DNA from: VGJW01 sp035285595
Lineage (GTDB): Bacteria > Cyanobacteriota > Sericytochromatia > S15B-MN24 > VGJW01
Length of the DNA: 64,000 nucleotides
Reading direction: 5' to 3'
NCBI GenBank assembly: GCA_035285595.1
Contig: JAYKGV010000042.1
Location: forward strand, 1-64,000
Of this stretch, positions 43,345 to 51,864 are shown one piece after another. The notes under the pieces are model-generated. The model had not been told where the DNA came from, did no database searches, and saw only the letters and a list, made by a program, of their open reading frames with translations. A program made the translations under genes and the position numbers. Positions within the stretch are counted from its first letter, which is position 1; the number at the start of each line of letters is the position of its first letter.

Positions 43345-44313
43345 CTACATCGTCGGGCCCCGCATCAGGCCGATCTGCCGCAAACGTTCCTTCAGGTAGG
43401 CGTCGGCCGTGGTCGGGGCCCACTTAGGTGGATGTTCGGCCGAAACGAAGGCATCGAGGACCGAAAGGTCGCACGCGCTGTAAGGGTGGACGAAGAAGGG
43501 CATCGAATAGCGAGCCCCGGTATGACCGTCGTTCGGATTGACCACCCGGTGGGTCGTGGCGGGAATCCTGCCGTTGGTCACCCGTTGCAACATGTCTCCC
43601 GAATCCACCACGATCTGGCCCTCGAGAGCATCGATGGCCATCCACTGGCCTTCCCGGGTCAGCAATTCCAGACCCGAGGCCGTTGCCTCGCACAACAGCG
43701 TGATGATGTTGATGTCCTCGTGCGCCGCGGCACGAACGGCCCCCGGAGGAACTTCCCCTGTCACGGGCGGGTAGTGGATGGCGCGTACGATCGAGTTGCC
43801 GTCCACCACCATGTCCGCGAAGGTGCGTGACGGCAAATCGAAGTACTCGGCGAGGGCCTCGAGCAGGGAGGCCACGCAGGCATCGAGCTGTCCGTAAAGG
43901 GCCTTCATGGCCGCCTCCAGTCCGGGTACCTCGCGCGGCCAGACATTGCCAGGGTAATGCCCCTCGTACGGATGACCGGACGGAAGCTCCCGTCCGACGT
44001 GCCAGAACTCCTTCAGGTCCGCGACCGGATGGTCCTTGGCGTGTTCGCGTCCGTACGGCGTATAGCCTCGCTGTCCACCCTCGACACCGGCATATGCAAC
44101 TTTGACGGGTTCGGGCAATGCGAAAAAATCCTTGAACAGGGCATAAGCCTCGCGGATCAAGGACTGGTCAACCCCATGGCCGTCGAGCGTCACGAACCCG
44201 AAGGTTTCAAGCCCGTGACCCAACGTCTGTACAAAAGCGGATCGCCGGTCGGTGTCTCCGCTGCGGAAGTCTTCCAGACGGATGACGGGAATGTTGGAAG
44301 CGACGGCGGTCAT
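43345..44313 (-). CDS. 2-oxoglutarate/Fe(II)-dependent oxygenase, isopenicillin-N-synthase-like
   Basis: 322 residues. The N-terminal DIOX_N-type part (IPVIRLEDFRSGDTDRR, FGFVTLDGHGVDQSL) is followed by the C-terminal jelly roll with the iron ligands His and Asp in AAHEDINIITLL and His in ATTHRVVNPNDG. The 2-oxoglutarate-binding Arg/Ser follow (GARYSMPFFVHP). The family hydroxylates or closes rings on varied small molecules, so the substrate is open. The ATG at 44313 has GGGAG about 9 nt upstream. No biosynthetic partner genes are seen next to it. Confidence 0.88.
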   Translation of the reverse strand: MTAVASNIPVIRLEDFRSGDTDRRSAFVQTLGHGLETFGFVTLDGHGVDQSLIREAYALFKDFFALPEPVKVAYAGVEGGQRGYTPYGREHAKDHPVADLKEFWHVGRELPSGHPYEGHYPGNVWPREVPGLEAAMKALYGQLDACVASLLEALAEYFDLPSRTFADMVVDGNSIVRAIHYPPVTGEVPPGAVRAAAHEDINIITLLCEATASGLELLTREGQWMAIDALEGQIVVDSGDMLQRVTNGRIPATTHRVVNPNDGHTGARYSMPFFVHPYSACDLSVLDAFVSAEHPPKWAPTTADAYLKERLRQIGLMRGPTM

Positions 44314-44446
44314 GCGGCATGTCTCCCACGGGGGCCGAGGTCGGGCAGATTGTACCCCGCTTGTCCCCGCCCGTCCCCTGGCAGACTGAGAGGACCACAA
44401 AGGTCGTGACGCAGGCACCGGGACGAACCGCCCTTCGTGGCCCACG

Positions 44447-45424
44447 ATGACGAACATGCCTCGCCTCTCGGCCGTCCTCGGGGTGTTGGTGCCAAGCCTC
44501 GCCGGATGCAACACCAGCACCCTTGCCACCGGACCGGCGCCGGCGGCGCCCCCTGCTGCGCTCGAGGCGCCGTCGGCCTTCTCCAGGAGGCTGGCGCCAC
44601 GGCCCGGGATCCTCGACACGACCATCCCCTTCGATGCAGGCGAGCCCCCGTACCTTCATGTGCTGCCCCCGCGAAGCGTGACACCCCTGTTGCTTTCGCA
44701 GGTAGGTCCGGGTGTGGAACACCCTGTAGCCGGAGCGGCCGGAGAACCCTATGTCTTTTTCAGTCGAAGGGGTTCCATCCTCGCATGGGATGCCCTTCGC
44801 TCCCTCGTGGTTCTGGTGGACGGACTTCCTGGACGAACTTTGCTTTCCCGCCCCTCGGTCAACGCCGATGGCAGCGCGATGCTGTGGCACGATCCCGCGA
44901 CGCTCTACCTCTGGCAGCGCATACCGAAGCCACGCGAAGGCCGTTGGGAGCTCAGGGGGAGCAGCCGCCGCATCCCGATGGCCGGACGCTGGGCAACCCC
45001 GCTCGGCGGCCTGGCCGAGGCCTGGGGGAATGACAAGCTCGACCGTGCCCTGCTGCGCTCCGGCAACGGCAGGGTGGCCCTGCTCGACCTTTCACGGCGT
45101 GTGCTTCTGACCCTACGTACGGATGCGCTCGGTCCCGTACGATCGTGCAGCATCTCTCCCTCGGGGAAACTCCTGCTGCTCGCCACGGACCAGAACTTGT
45201 GGGTATTCGAGCCTGACCGCCAGGCCATCGCCGGACTGCCCGAAACCAACAGGGCCCTGGGTCAGGCGACTTTGCGGGAAGCCACATGGATCACCGATGA
45301 GGGCTTCCTTGCGACGGGACGCCGTTCGGCGCAGGACAGGCGCTTTCTCCTGGTTAGGTGGCCTTCAGAGCGCCTGCTGGGGGCTTTTGCCTTCAATGAT
45401 GTGATTCTCCCTACATTTCGTTAG
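44447..45424 (+). CDS. lipoprotein with propeller-like C-terminal region
   Basis: 325 residues. The signal peptide ends SLAGC, a lipobox at about residues 17-21. The mature N-terminus is Ala/Pro rich. The C-terminal region has repeated strands (YVFFSRRGSILAWDAL, SRPSVNADGSAMLWHD, RSCSISPSGKLLLLATDQNL, FEPDRQAIAGLPETN) like TolB/YncE-type propeller blades. No function is recognised. It is divergent from the oxygenase gene with about 130 nt between starts. A second ATG at 44456 would give a shorter leader. Confidence 0.6.
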   Translation: MTNMPRLSAVLGVLVPSLAGCNTSTLATGPAPAAPPAALEAPSAFSRRLAPRPGILDTTIPFDAGEPPYLHVLPPRSVTPLLLSQVGPGVEHPVAGAAGEPYVFFSRRGSILAWDALRSLVVLVDGLPGRTLLSRPSVNADGSAMLWHDPATLYLWQRIPKPREGRWELRGSSRRIPMAGRWATPLGGLAEAWGNDKLDRALLRSGNGRVALLDLSRRVLLTLRTDALGPVRSCSISPSGKLLLLATDQNLWVFEPDRQAIAGLPETNRALGQATLREATWITDEGFLATGRRSAQDRRFLLVRWPSERLLGAFAFNDVILPTFR

Positions 45425-45455
45425 AAGCGACCTCTCCAAGGGCACGTGAATAAAT

Positions 45456-46301
45456 ATGAACCAACTTTCATTCGTTCGTATGCACGCCGCGGTTCTTGGT
45501 GCCGTCTGTCTGGCCAGCGCGTGTGCGGCACCTGCCGCACACGTCGCGTCCGTGGCCCCGGCCGCACGGGTGGCGGGCGTGGATCGCATCATGGCAGAAG
45601 GAGCGGGTCAGGCCAGTCTGGACGTGGCCTTGAGCGTGCCCGCCCGAAGGTCCACGCAAGGCTTGGCCTCGGATCTGGGGATCGGCCAGGTGGTGGTAGG
45701 ACTCTTCGACTATGGAAGTGCCGCCAACGACGTGGCGAGGCTGGGGATATTGACCCAAGGCGGATATCAGAACGCAGCTGGCTCTGTTCGCCTCGATACC
45801 TCGAATGCCCCTTGGTTCGGGTCGGCTTACACAAGGTCATTGCCTACATTGGTAGGGACCCCGAAAGCCGGTTACAACTCGACTCGTGTGCTCGCCGACA
45901 CCCTGACGGACGTTGACCAGCCCTGGCTGGATTTGTCGGGTGCAAATGCTGCGCGCCTCGAACCCCGGCGCTACCTGATCCGCGACTTTGATGATGGCGA
46001 ATCTATTTTGACGGCCCAAGCCAACAACACTGCCATCTCGTTGCGCTTCGGCAACCTGGCCCAGGACGATGGCTCAGGCCTTCACAGCTACCTGGCCTTC
46101 GCCGTCGCGTGGGATGCGAACCCGAATCGGGCGGATAGAAAAGTGCTGGGATACGTGGACGTCCTCGTCCCCGGTCCTTTGAAGACAGGGCAAAATGTGG
46201 GTCTCCCCCTTGTCCTGAACGAGGGGGTCTTTACCGACAACTTGGGCGTCGGCTTCACGCTCGACCCAGTGGTGCCCACCGTGGGAGACGACGCGCCGTA
46301 A
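45456..46301 (+). CDS. hypothetical lipoprotein
   Basis: 281 residues. A signal peptide ends VCLASAC, a weak lipobox, so it may be a lipoprotein. The mature part is not recognised: a region with DVALSVPARRSTQG, then several beta-rich segments (VVVGLFDYGSAAN; RRYLIRDFDDGESIL; RKVLGYVDVLVPGPL) and a Gly/Asp-rich end. It could be an adhesin-like domain, but no motif supports this. It lies 32 nt after the propeller lipoprotein and 5 nt before the RnfD-like gene, so it may be part of a transcription unit. An internal ATG at 45480 is also possible. Confidence 0.5.
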   Translation: MNQLSFVRMHAAVLGAVCLASACAAPAAHVASVAPAARVAGVDRIMAEGAGQASLDVALSVPARRSTQGLASDLGIGQVVVGLFDYGSAANDVARLGILTQGGYQNAAGSVRLDTSNAPWFGSAYTRSLPTLVGTPKAGYNSTRVLADTLTDVDQPWLDLSGANAARLEPRRYLIRDFDDGESILTAQANNTAISLRFGNLAQDDGSGLHSYLAFAVAWDANPNRADRKVLGYVDVLVPGPLKTGQNVGLPLVLNEGVFTDNLGVGFTLDPVVPTVGDDAP

Positions 46302-46306
46302 GTTCC

Positions 46307-47179
46307 TTGACAGCGTCACTTGCGGTGAAAGAACAGAGTAACGAGCGGAGTTTCTGGGCCTCAGGTGACCCTCGACTTTGGCAATTGGCGTTTCTGGGTA
46401 CCTTGTTGCTCATCGGCGTCTGGATGCGAGACTTCACCTTGGATCTCTCTCAGGTGCTGTTGTGCCTCGGGACGGCCATCGGGGTCCAGGCTTGGCTCGG
46501 GAAGGGCCGCCATCTCTTCAGCGGGGCCATTACCGGCCTTGGCCTATGCCTGCTGGTGCGCGCGGACAACCTCTGGGTGCATCCCCTTTGCGCCGCCCTG
46601 GCCCTCGGCGCGAAATTCCTGATTCGCTGGAATGACAAGGCGCTGTTCAATCCTGCCAACTTCGGTGTTCTCGCGGCCATGGCCGTGCTTCCGGGGGCGT
46701 GGACCTCTCCCGGCCAATGGGGACATTCATGGGTTCTGGGGATCGGTATCCTCGCACTGGGTATGGCGGTCGCCGGCAGGGCCGGGAGACTGGATGGTTC
46801 CATGGCCTTCATGGCCAGTTGGTTGGCCCTCTGCGCCGGCCGAGTCGGATGGCTGGGCCAACCTCCGGACGTGCTGCAGCACCAGCTCGCCTCAGGTTCT
46901 CTCATCCTCTTCACCTTCTTCATGATTTCTGATCCGCGCACGACACCGGACCACCCTCGCGGCCGGATGTTGCACGCGGCGGCAGTCGCCTTGGTCGCCT
47001 TCATCTGGCAATTCGGCTTCTATCGTCCGCACGGCCCCATCGTCGCCCTGGCGCTTTGCGTACCGCTCGTCCCCCTGCTGGATGCCTGGCTGCAGGCGCC
47101 CCGCTTCACCTGGCCCGGGGAGCAGCGTCTTCTCGTCCAAGGAGACCCGCGCGATGTCCCAGACCTCCGCCCCGCATAA
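46307..47179 (+). CDS. RnfD/NqrB-like membrane protein
   Basis: About 290 residues with eight or nine hydrophobic helices (AFLGTLLLIGVWM, FSGAITGLGLCLLV, HPLCAALALGAKFLI, GVLAAMAVLPGAW, HSWVLGIGILALGMAVAG, ...). The motif NDKALFNPANFGVLAAMAVLPG matches the NQR2/RnfD/RnfE family, the membrane subunit of Na+-pumping NQR and Rnf complexes. The flavin-linkage Thr of true NqrB/RnfD is not evident. No other rnf/nqr genes are here, so it is an orphan. TTG at 46307 or GTG at 46325 could be the start. Its end overlaps the DUF2330 gene by 26 nt. Confidence 0.7.
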   Translation: MTASLAVKEQSNERSFWASGDPRLWQLAFLGTLLLIGVWMRDFTLDLSQVLLCLGTAIGVQAWLGKGRHLFSGAITGLGLCLLVRADNLWVHPLCAALALGAKFLIRWNDKALFNPANFGVLAAMAVLPGAWTSPGQWGHSWVLGIGILALGMAVAGRAGRLDGSMAFMASWLALCAGRVGWLGQPPDVLQHQLASGSLILFTFFMISDPRTTPDHPRGRMLHAAAVALVAFIWQFGFYRPHGPIVALALCVPLVPLLDAWLQAPRFTWPGEQRLLVQGDPRDVPDLRPA

Positions 47180-48560
47180 ACGCCGAATGCTACACAGGGT
47201 CGGGCTTGCAGGTTTCCTGGGGATGGGCCTGCTTCTGGCCACCCCCGAGGCCCGGGCGTTCTGTGGCTTCTATGTGGCCAAGGCAGATGCCTCGCTCTAC
47301 AACGAGACCTCCCGGGTGGTGATGGTGCGGGACGGCAACCGCACGGTCATCGGCATGCTCAGCGACTACAAGGGGCCGCTCAAGGAGTTCGCGATGGTCG
47401 TCCCCGTGCCGACGATCTTGGGTCGCGACCAGATCCATGTCGCGGAGCGCGCGGTATTCGATCATCTGGATGCTTTCACGGCTCCTCGCCTCGTCGAGTA
47501 CTTCGATGAGGACCCTTGCGCCATTCGTCGCCGCTCGCTGGAGGACCGGATGGTCTCGGCCCCAGCCGCGGCGGGGTCCAAAAGGTCAGGGTTGCGTGCC
47601 CGAAAGCTGGGCGTGACCATCGAAGCTCAATACACGGTCGGCGAATACGACATCTTGATCCTGTCGGCCAAGGAGTCGGGCGGACTTGAAACGTGGTTGC
47701 GGCAGAACGGCTATCGCGTTCCGGCCAAGGCTCGCAAGGCTCTGGCCCCCTACATCCGGACCGGCCACAAGTTCTTCGTGGCCAAGGTGAATCTGGGCGA
47801 ACAGGCCAGGACTGGCCTGCAGCACCTGCGTCCCCTGCAATTCGCCTTCGAGAGTCCGAAGTTCATGTTGCCCATCCGCCTCGGCATGGCCAATGCCCAA
47901 GGCCCCCAGGACATGCTGGTCTATGCCATCACCCGCAAGGGAAGGGTCGAAACCACCAACTACCGGTCCGTGAAGCTCCCCACGGGCAAGCAGATTCCCG
48001 TCCACCTCAAGAATGACTTCAAGGCCTTCTACAAGGCGATGTTCGAGACCGCCTGGAAACGTGAAGACCGGCGCGCGGTCTTCACCGAACACTTCTGGGA
48101 CATGGGCTGGTGCGACCCTTGCGCGGCCGATCCCTTGTCGCCCGATCAGCTGCGTCAGCTCGGGGTATGGTGGCTGGATGCTCCCGGCGAGGCACCGCCC
48201 CCTGGCGTGCCCAGCGGAAGGCGGCGGGCCGCACCTTGGTCGGGTGGTGCCGTTGATGCGGTCGTGACCCGGCTGCATGTCCGTTACACGGCGAAAACCT
48301 TTCCCGAGGATCTGGTCTTCCAGGAAACCAAGGATCGCGAAAATTTTCAGGTCCGCTTCGTCCTGCAGCACCCGTGGCGCGGGTCGTCGGAATGTACCGA
48401 AGCTGGCAGTTACCGTGAAGCATTACGCAAGCGACAAGAAGAGGAAGTCCGCACGGCGGCCAACCTCACGGGCTGGCCGGTCGAGCGCCTGCGTCGCGGC
48501 GCCGGGATGGGACCGGCACCTGCGCCTACGCCGTGGTGGAAAAATCTCTGGTCCAGGTGA
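47154..48560 (+). CDS. DUF2330-family protein
   Basis: About 468 residues. A signal peptide (LAGFLGMGLLLATPEARAF) precedes the DUF2330 (COG4402) body: CGFYVAKADASLYNETSRVVMVRDGNRTVIGMLSD in two pieces, FAMVVPVPTILG and FDEDPCAIR. Conserved Cys are at the start of the mature region (FCGFYV) and later (CDPCAADPL; SECTEAGS). The family is uncharacterised. In other genomes it occurs beside NqrB/RnfD-like genes, and here it overlaps one. The ATG at 47154 has AAGGAG 9 nt upstream. The C-terminal part ends in a Trp-rich tail (WWKNLW). Confidence 0.75.
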   Translation: MSQTSAPHKRRMLHRVGLAGFLGMGLLLATPEARAFCGFYVAKADASLYNETSRVVMVRDGNRTVIGMLSDYKGPLKEFAMVVPVPTILGRDQIHVAERAVFDHLDAFTAPRLVEYFDEDPCAIRRRSLEDRMVSAPAAAGSKRSGLRARKLGVTIEAQYTVGEYDILILSAKESGGLETWLRQNGYRVPAKARKALAPYIRTGHKFFVAKVNLGEQARTGLQHLRPLQFAFESPKFMLPIRLGMANAQGPQDMLVYAITRKGRVETTNYRSVKLPTGKQIPVHLKNDFKAFYKAMFETAWKREDRRAVFTEHFWDMGWCDPCAADPLSPDQLRQLGVWWLDAPGEAPPPGVPSGRRRAAPWSGGAVDAVVTRLHVRYTAKTFPEDLVFQETKDRENFQVRFVLQHPWRGSSECTEAGSYREALRKRQEEEVRTAANLTGWPVERLRRGAGMGPAPAPTPWWKNLWSR

Positions 48561-48562
48561 GC

Positions 48563-50119
48563 ATGGCTCGACTTCCTCTGCAGGCCTCCCTGTTTGCTCG
48601 TGACCTGCCGGGTGAAAGCTGCGGCTCCTACGAGCCTCGCCAGGTCCGAGACGTCGTATGGACGGAGTGCCCGACGGAGCCTGCCCCTCGACCCAGCCTG
48701 CTGGCGTGGTCAGAGGCCCTGGCCCAGGACTTCGGCCTGACGTGGCCTGACGACGTGGCAGTCGCCCAACTGGCAGGGCATGTCCAGACGGGACAACCGC
48801 AACCTTGGGCCTCTCGCTACGGTGGCCACCAATTCGGAACCTGGGCTGGACAACTCGGTGATGGTAGGGCCCATGTGATGGGTAGCCTGGTGGATCTGAA
48901 CGGACAGCTCCACGACGTCCAGCTCAAAGGTGCAGGACGGACGCCCTTCTCCCGCCACGCGGATGGCCGGGCCGCCTTGCGTTCTTCGCTGCGCGAGCAC
49001 GTTTGCAGCGAAGCCATGGCGGCACTTGGGCTACCTACGACCCGTTCCCTGGCCCTCGTCGCCACGGGCGAGCCCGTGGTCCGGGACATGTTCTACGACG
49101 GTCGGCCCCACCCTGAACCGGGTGCCATCGTGGCCCGGGTGGCTCCCAGCTTCATTCGCTTCGGGCACTTCCAAATCCTGGCAGCCCACGGCGAGCTCGA
49201 ACTGCTGGGGGCTCTCGCCCGGCACGTGGTGACCCGGTTCTATCCTGAGCTGGGCCCACCTGGCCCCGAGGCGTGGACCGCCATGTTCACCGAAGTCTGT
49301 CGACGCACCGCCCGGATGATCGTCGGCTGGATGCACCTCGGATTCGTTCACGGCGTCATGAACACCGACAACATGAGCATCCTCGGCCTGACCCTCGACT
49401 ACGGGCCCTTCGGCTGGCTATCATCCTACGATCCGGACTTCACGCCCAACACCACGGATTTCGGGGGACGGCGCTACCGCTTTGCACACCAGCCGCTCGT
49501 GGCCCAGTGGAATCTGGCCCGCCTGGCGGAAGCCCTGCTCCCGCTCGGGCTTGACCCCAGAGACCTTCAGGCGGGACTTGAAATCTATCAGGACACCTAT
49601 GCCCAGCTGGACAGGGAGGGGATGGCCATCAAGCTCGGCTTGTCCGAACACCGAGGCCCCGAGGACGATGCCCTGATCGCCCGGATGTGGTCGATGTTGC
49701 ACCAGACGGGTACAGACCGGACGATTTTCCACCGACACTTGGCCTTGGTCGTGCCTTCGGACCCCAATCCCTTGCGTCACTTGACCCAAGCTCTTCCCGA
49801 CGTGGCTGACGCCTCCGCGCGACGGGCCATGGCAGACTGGCTGGGCCAGTGGCAGGCGCGCATCGCGACCGAGAGCGTGCCCCCGTCGATGCGGGCTGAC
49901 CGCATGAATGGCGTGAACCCGGTGGTCATTCCTCGCAATCATCTGCTGCTCGAAGCCATCCGGGCCACCGAGGCGGGGGAGGAGGAACCCCTGGAACGCC
50001 TGCTGACCTCGCTGCAGAGACCCTACGAAGACCTGCCGATGCACGCCCCCTACGCCGGACGCCCACCTGAGTGGGCCGATGTCACTCCGGGATGTGCCAC
50101 CCTGTCCTGCAGTTCCTGA
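48563..50119 (+). CDS. selO: SelO-family protein adenylyltransferase (YdiU)
   Basis: 518 residues. SelO pseudokinases transfer AMP to Ser/Thr/Tyr of target proteins, which regulates redox proteins. The signatures are clear: ASRYGGHQFGTWAGQLGDGR, LHDVQLKGAGRTPFSR, LGLPTTRSLALV and the active-site MGWMHLGFVHGVMNTDNMS-type stretch (HGVMNTDNM). It lacks the selenocysteine/Cys seen near the C-terminus in some forms but ends TLSCSS. ATG 48563 follows CAGGTGAGC and starts 3 nt after the DUF2330 stop, so these two are coupled. Confidence 0.93.
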   Translation: MARLPLQASLFARDLPGESCGSYEPRQVRDVVWTECPTEPAPRPSLLAWSEALAQDFGLTWPDDVAVAQLAGHVQTGQPQPWASRYGGHQFGTWAGQLGDGRAHVMGSLVDLNGQLHDVQLKGAGRTPFSRHADGRAALRSSLREHVCSEAMAALGLPTTRSLALVATGEPVVRDMFYDGRPHPEPGAIVARVAPSFIRFGHFQILAAHGELELLGALARHVVTRFYPELGPPGPEAWTAMFTEVCRRTARMIVGWMHLGFVHGVMNTDNMSILGLTLDYGPFGWLSSYDPDFTPNTTDFGGRRYRFAHQPLVAQWNLARLAEALLPLGLDPRDLQAGLEIYQDTYAQLDREGMAIKLGLSEHRGPEDDALIARMWSMLHQTGTDRTIFHRHLALVVPSDPNPLRHLTQALPDVADASARRAMADWLGQWQARIATESVPPSMRADRMNGVNPVVIPRNHLLLEAIRATEAGEEEPLERLLTSLQRPYEDLPMHAPYAGRPPEWADVTPGCATLSCSS

Positions 50120-50245
50120 GCGCCCATGAGCATCAAGAGATCTTGAGCGCTCCTTAACCCTGTCTTGTGGTCAGCACCCTCACGCCAGGACCGACCACCC
50201 CCGATAACTCCTCCATGGCCCCCTCTGGGCGCCAGAATCGGGAGT

Positions 50246-50875
50246 ATGTTCTTGTCTTTCTTTTCTGCCGTCACTCAAGCGCTCACGCAGGCACCGCCCC
50301 AGGATCCTCCGTCAGACCGGTCGAGACCCGGCCACGGTCTGTTCACCCTGAGGCCCGACGTGCTGCGTCTCGGACGCGGCCCCCAGGGTCTGACTCCTCT
50401 GCGGAGCCAAGTGTTGCAGGTCCAGCGAGACTTGGATCGGGATCAACGGACGATCAAGGCCGCCATGGCCGAATGGCTTTCCACCGCCGATGCGGGGCTG
50501 GCAGGACAAGCGATGGACGACCCGAGCATGAGCCGCCTGCTGATGGCTCTCGACCTGCTCGAGCAAGTCAGAGGCGACATGCAAGGGACTCTGACGGCCC
50601 TTCGCCATGCCGAGGCAGGTGTCCCGATGCCTGATGGCCGCAGTGCCCTTGGAGCGGCCCACGGCAGGGTCGAGGCAGCATTGGAAAGAACCACGTTGGC
50701 CAAAGCTGAGATGGCGGCAGTTCAGAAAGACCTCCAGGACAGCACCCACGGCAGACCGACTCCCGCCAAGCAAAGAGCCTCCTTGCATGTATCGCGAGCC
50801 GTCATGGGACTGGCAGGCATCGAAGACCGACTCGTACGCATGTCGGACGGATTGGCTGCGGTCATCGGTTTCTGA
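50246..50875 (+). CDS. hypothetical helical protein
   Basis: About 209 residues from ATG 50246. Apart from a hydrophobic start (MFLSFFSAVTQAL) it is alpha-helical with heptad-like spacing (VLQVQRDLDRDQRTIKAAMAEW, LLMALDLLEQVRGDMQGTLTAL, RTTLAKAEMAAVQKDLQDS), so a coiled-coil protein is likely. No motif is recognised. The GGGAG just before the ATG is close (spacing about 1-2). It converges with the unknown gene at 50890. Confidence 0.5.
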   Translation: MFLSFFSAVTQALTQAPPQDPPSDRSRPGHGLFTLRPDVLRLGRGPQGLTPLRSQVLQVQRDLDRDQRTIKAAMAEWLSTADAGLAGQAMDDPSMSRLLMALDLLEQVRGDMQGTLTALRHAEAGVPMPDGRSALGAAHGRVEAALERTTLAKAEMAAVQKDLQDSTHGRPTPAKQRASLHVSRAVMGLAGIEDRLVRMSDGLAAVIGF

Positions 50876-50889
50876 AGCCGGGCCCTCGC

Positions 50890-51864
50890 TCAGCCCCCGA
50901 AGCCCCGGACCAGATCGGCGTCTGGCTCTGCGAGGCTGCAACTGCCGATGGAAAACGGAAACCGCCGAACCTGGCACTCGAGCGTCTCCTGGTCCAGTGA
51001 CCACTCGGACCACTGCAGGCCGTCCTCGAGTACGAACCCGAAACCGTGCCCCTTGGCGTGCGGATCGTCCCAGCTCGCTCCGAGGCAGACCGCAAGCGCC
51101 TCGTCCGGAAAAACGTCAGGACCGAGAGCCTGACGAAAACGCAGGCCAGCGGCCAGGGACAAGAAGCCCAGATCGTTGCTCCAGCAGGCCTCGCGAACCG
51201 GATGATGCAAACCGGCCGTCGCCTTGAAGGCCAATCCGTGACGCGCCACCGCTCCCACGACCTCCACCAGAGCCGGAATCGTCACGGCCGAGGGCCCCGC
51301 TCCGCGCACCTTGAGAACCGGACGAGGCTCGGGGAAAGAACTCAGAGCTGCCGCCAACTCCGCCGCGCCGAGCCGCCACTCCTCCGGAGTCCATTCCGGC
51401 TCCACGACGAGTCGAGTTCCTTCCTTGGAGAGCGCCAAGGCCAGCTCGGCCAGGGTGCCGGCCAAGCCCGCCGCCCAGCCCGGACCGAGACGCAAACGGA
51501 CTTCCAGACTGAGGACCCTCTGCCGGTCACCCTTTTCCTGTAAACACCCCAGGGTCTCCTCGAGGCGGCGAGGCATCACGCAGGCCATACCCACATCCAT
51601 CGCTTCGCCAAGGACGGCCCAACGGAACGAACGATCGGGTCCGAAACCCGCCGCAACCAGCTCCTCCTGCGTCAAGGTCCCCAATTGATCCCGCGTGAGG
51701 ACGAGATCGGCCGCCACCAACCAGGGACGCGCCAATGTGGAAGGAAAGGAGGCCGAGGTCCGCATGGCATCCTGAATGGGCAAGGAAGCCGGAGGAAACG
51801 TTCCCGCGTAGTCAAAGAGGCCTTCGACCAAGGCGCGCAGGCCGCGCGGGCCATCGACGCTCAC
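50890..51864 (-). CDS. conserved hypothetical protein linked to fumarylacetoacetase-family gene
   Basis: 324 residues. The N-terminus contains LFDYAGTFPPASLPIQDAM, a conserved-looking segment that I associate, from memory, with a family of uncharacterised proteins near fumarylacetoacetase-type genes. A beta/alpha repeat pattern (LVAADLVL, RVLSLEVRLRLG, PVLKVRGAG, HGLAFKATAGLHHP) suggests a TIM-barrel-like fold. The HH in ATAGLHHP may bind metal. GTG at 51864 overlaps the stop of the upstream gene as GTGA, which is why I start there rather than at the longer 51927. Function unknown, perhaps aromatic catabolism. Confidence 0.6.
   Translation of the reverse strand: MSVDGPRGLRALVEGLFDYAGTFPPASLPIQDAMRTSASFPSTLARPWLVAADLVLTRDQLGTLTQEELVAAGFGPDRSFRWAVLGEAMDVGMACVMPRRLEETLGCLQEKGDRQRVLSLEVRLRLGPGWAAGLAGTLAELALALSKEGTRLVVEPEWTPEEWRLGAAELAAALSSFPEPRPVLKVRGAGPSAVTIPALVEVVGAVARHGLAFKATAGLHHPVREACWSNDLGFLSLAAGLRFRQALGPDVFPDEALAVCLGASWDDPHAKGHGFGFVLEDGLQWSEWSLDQETLECQVRRFPFSIGSCSLAEPDADLVRGFGG

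Noticed and set aside
50133..50146. TCAAGA-GA-TCTTGA palindrome after selO
   Set aside because: The stem is short and AT-rich with no T-run. It could be a regulatory site, but the evidence is thin.
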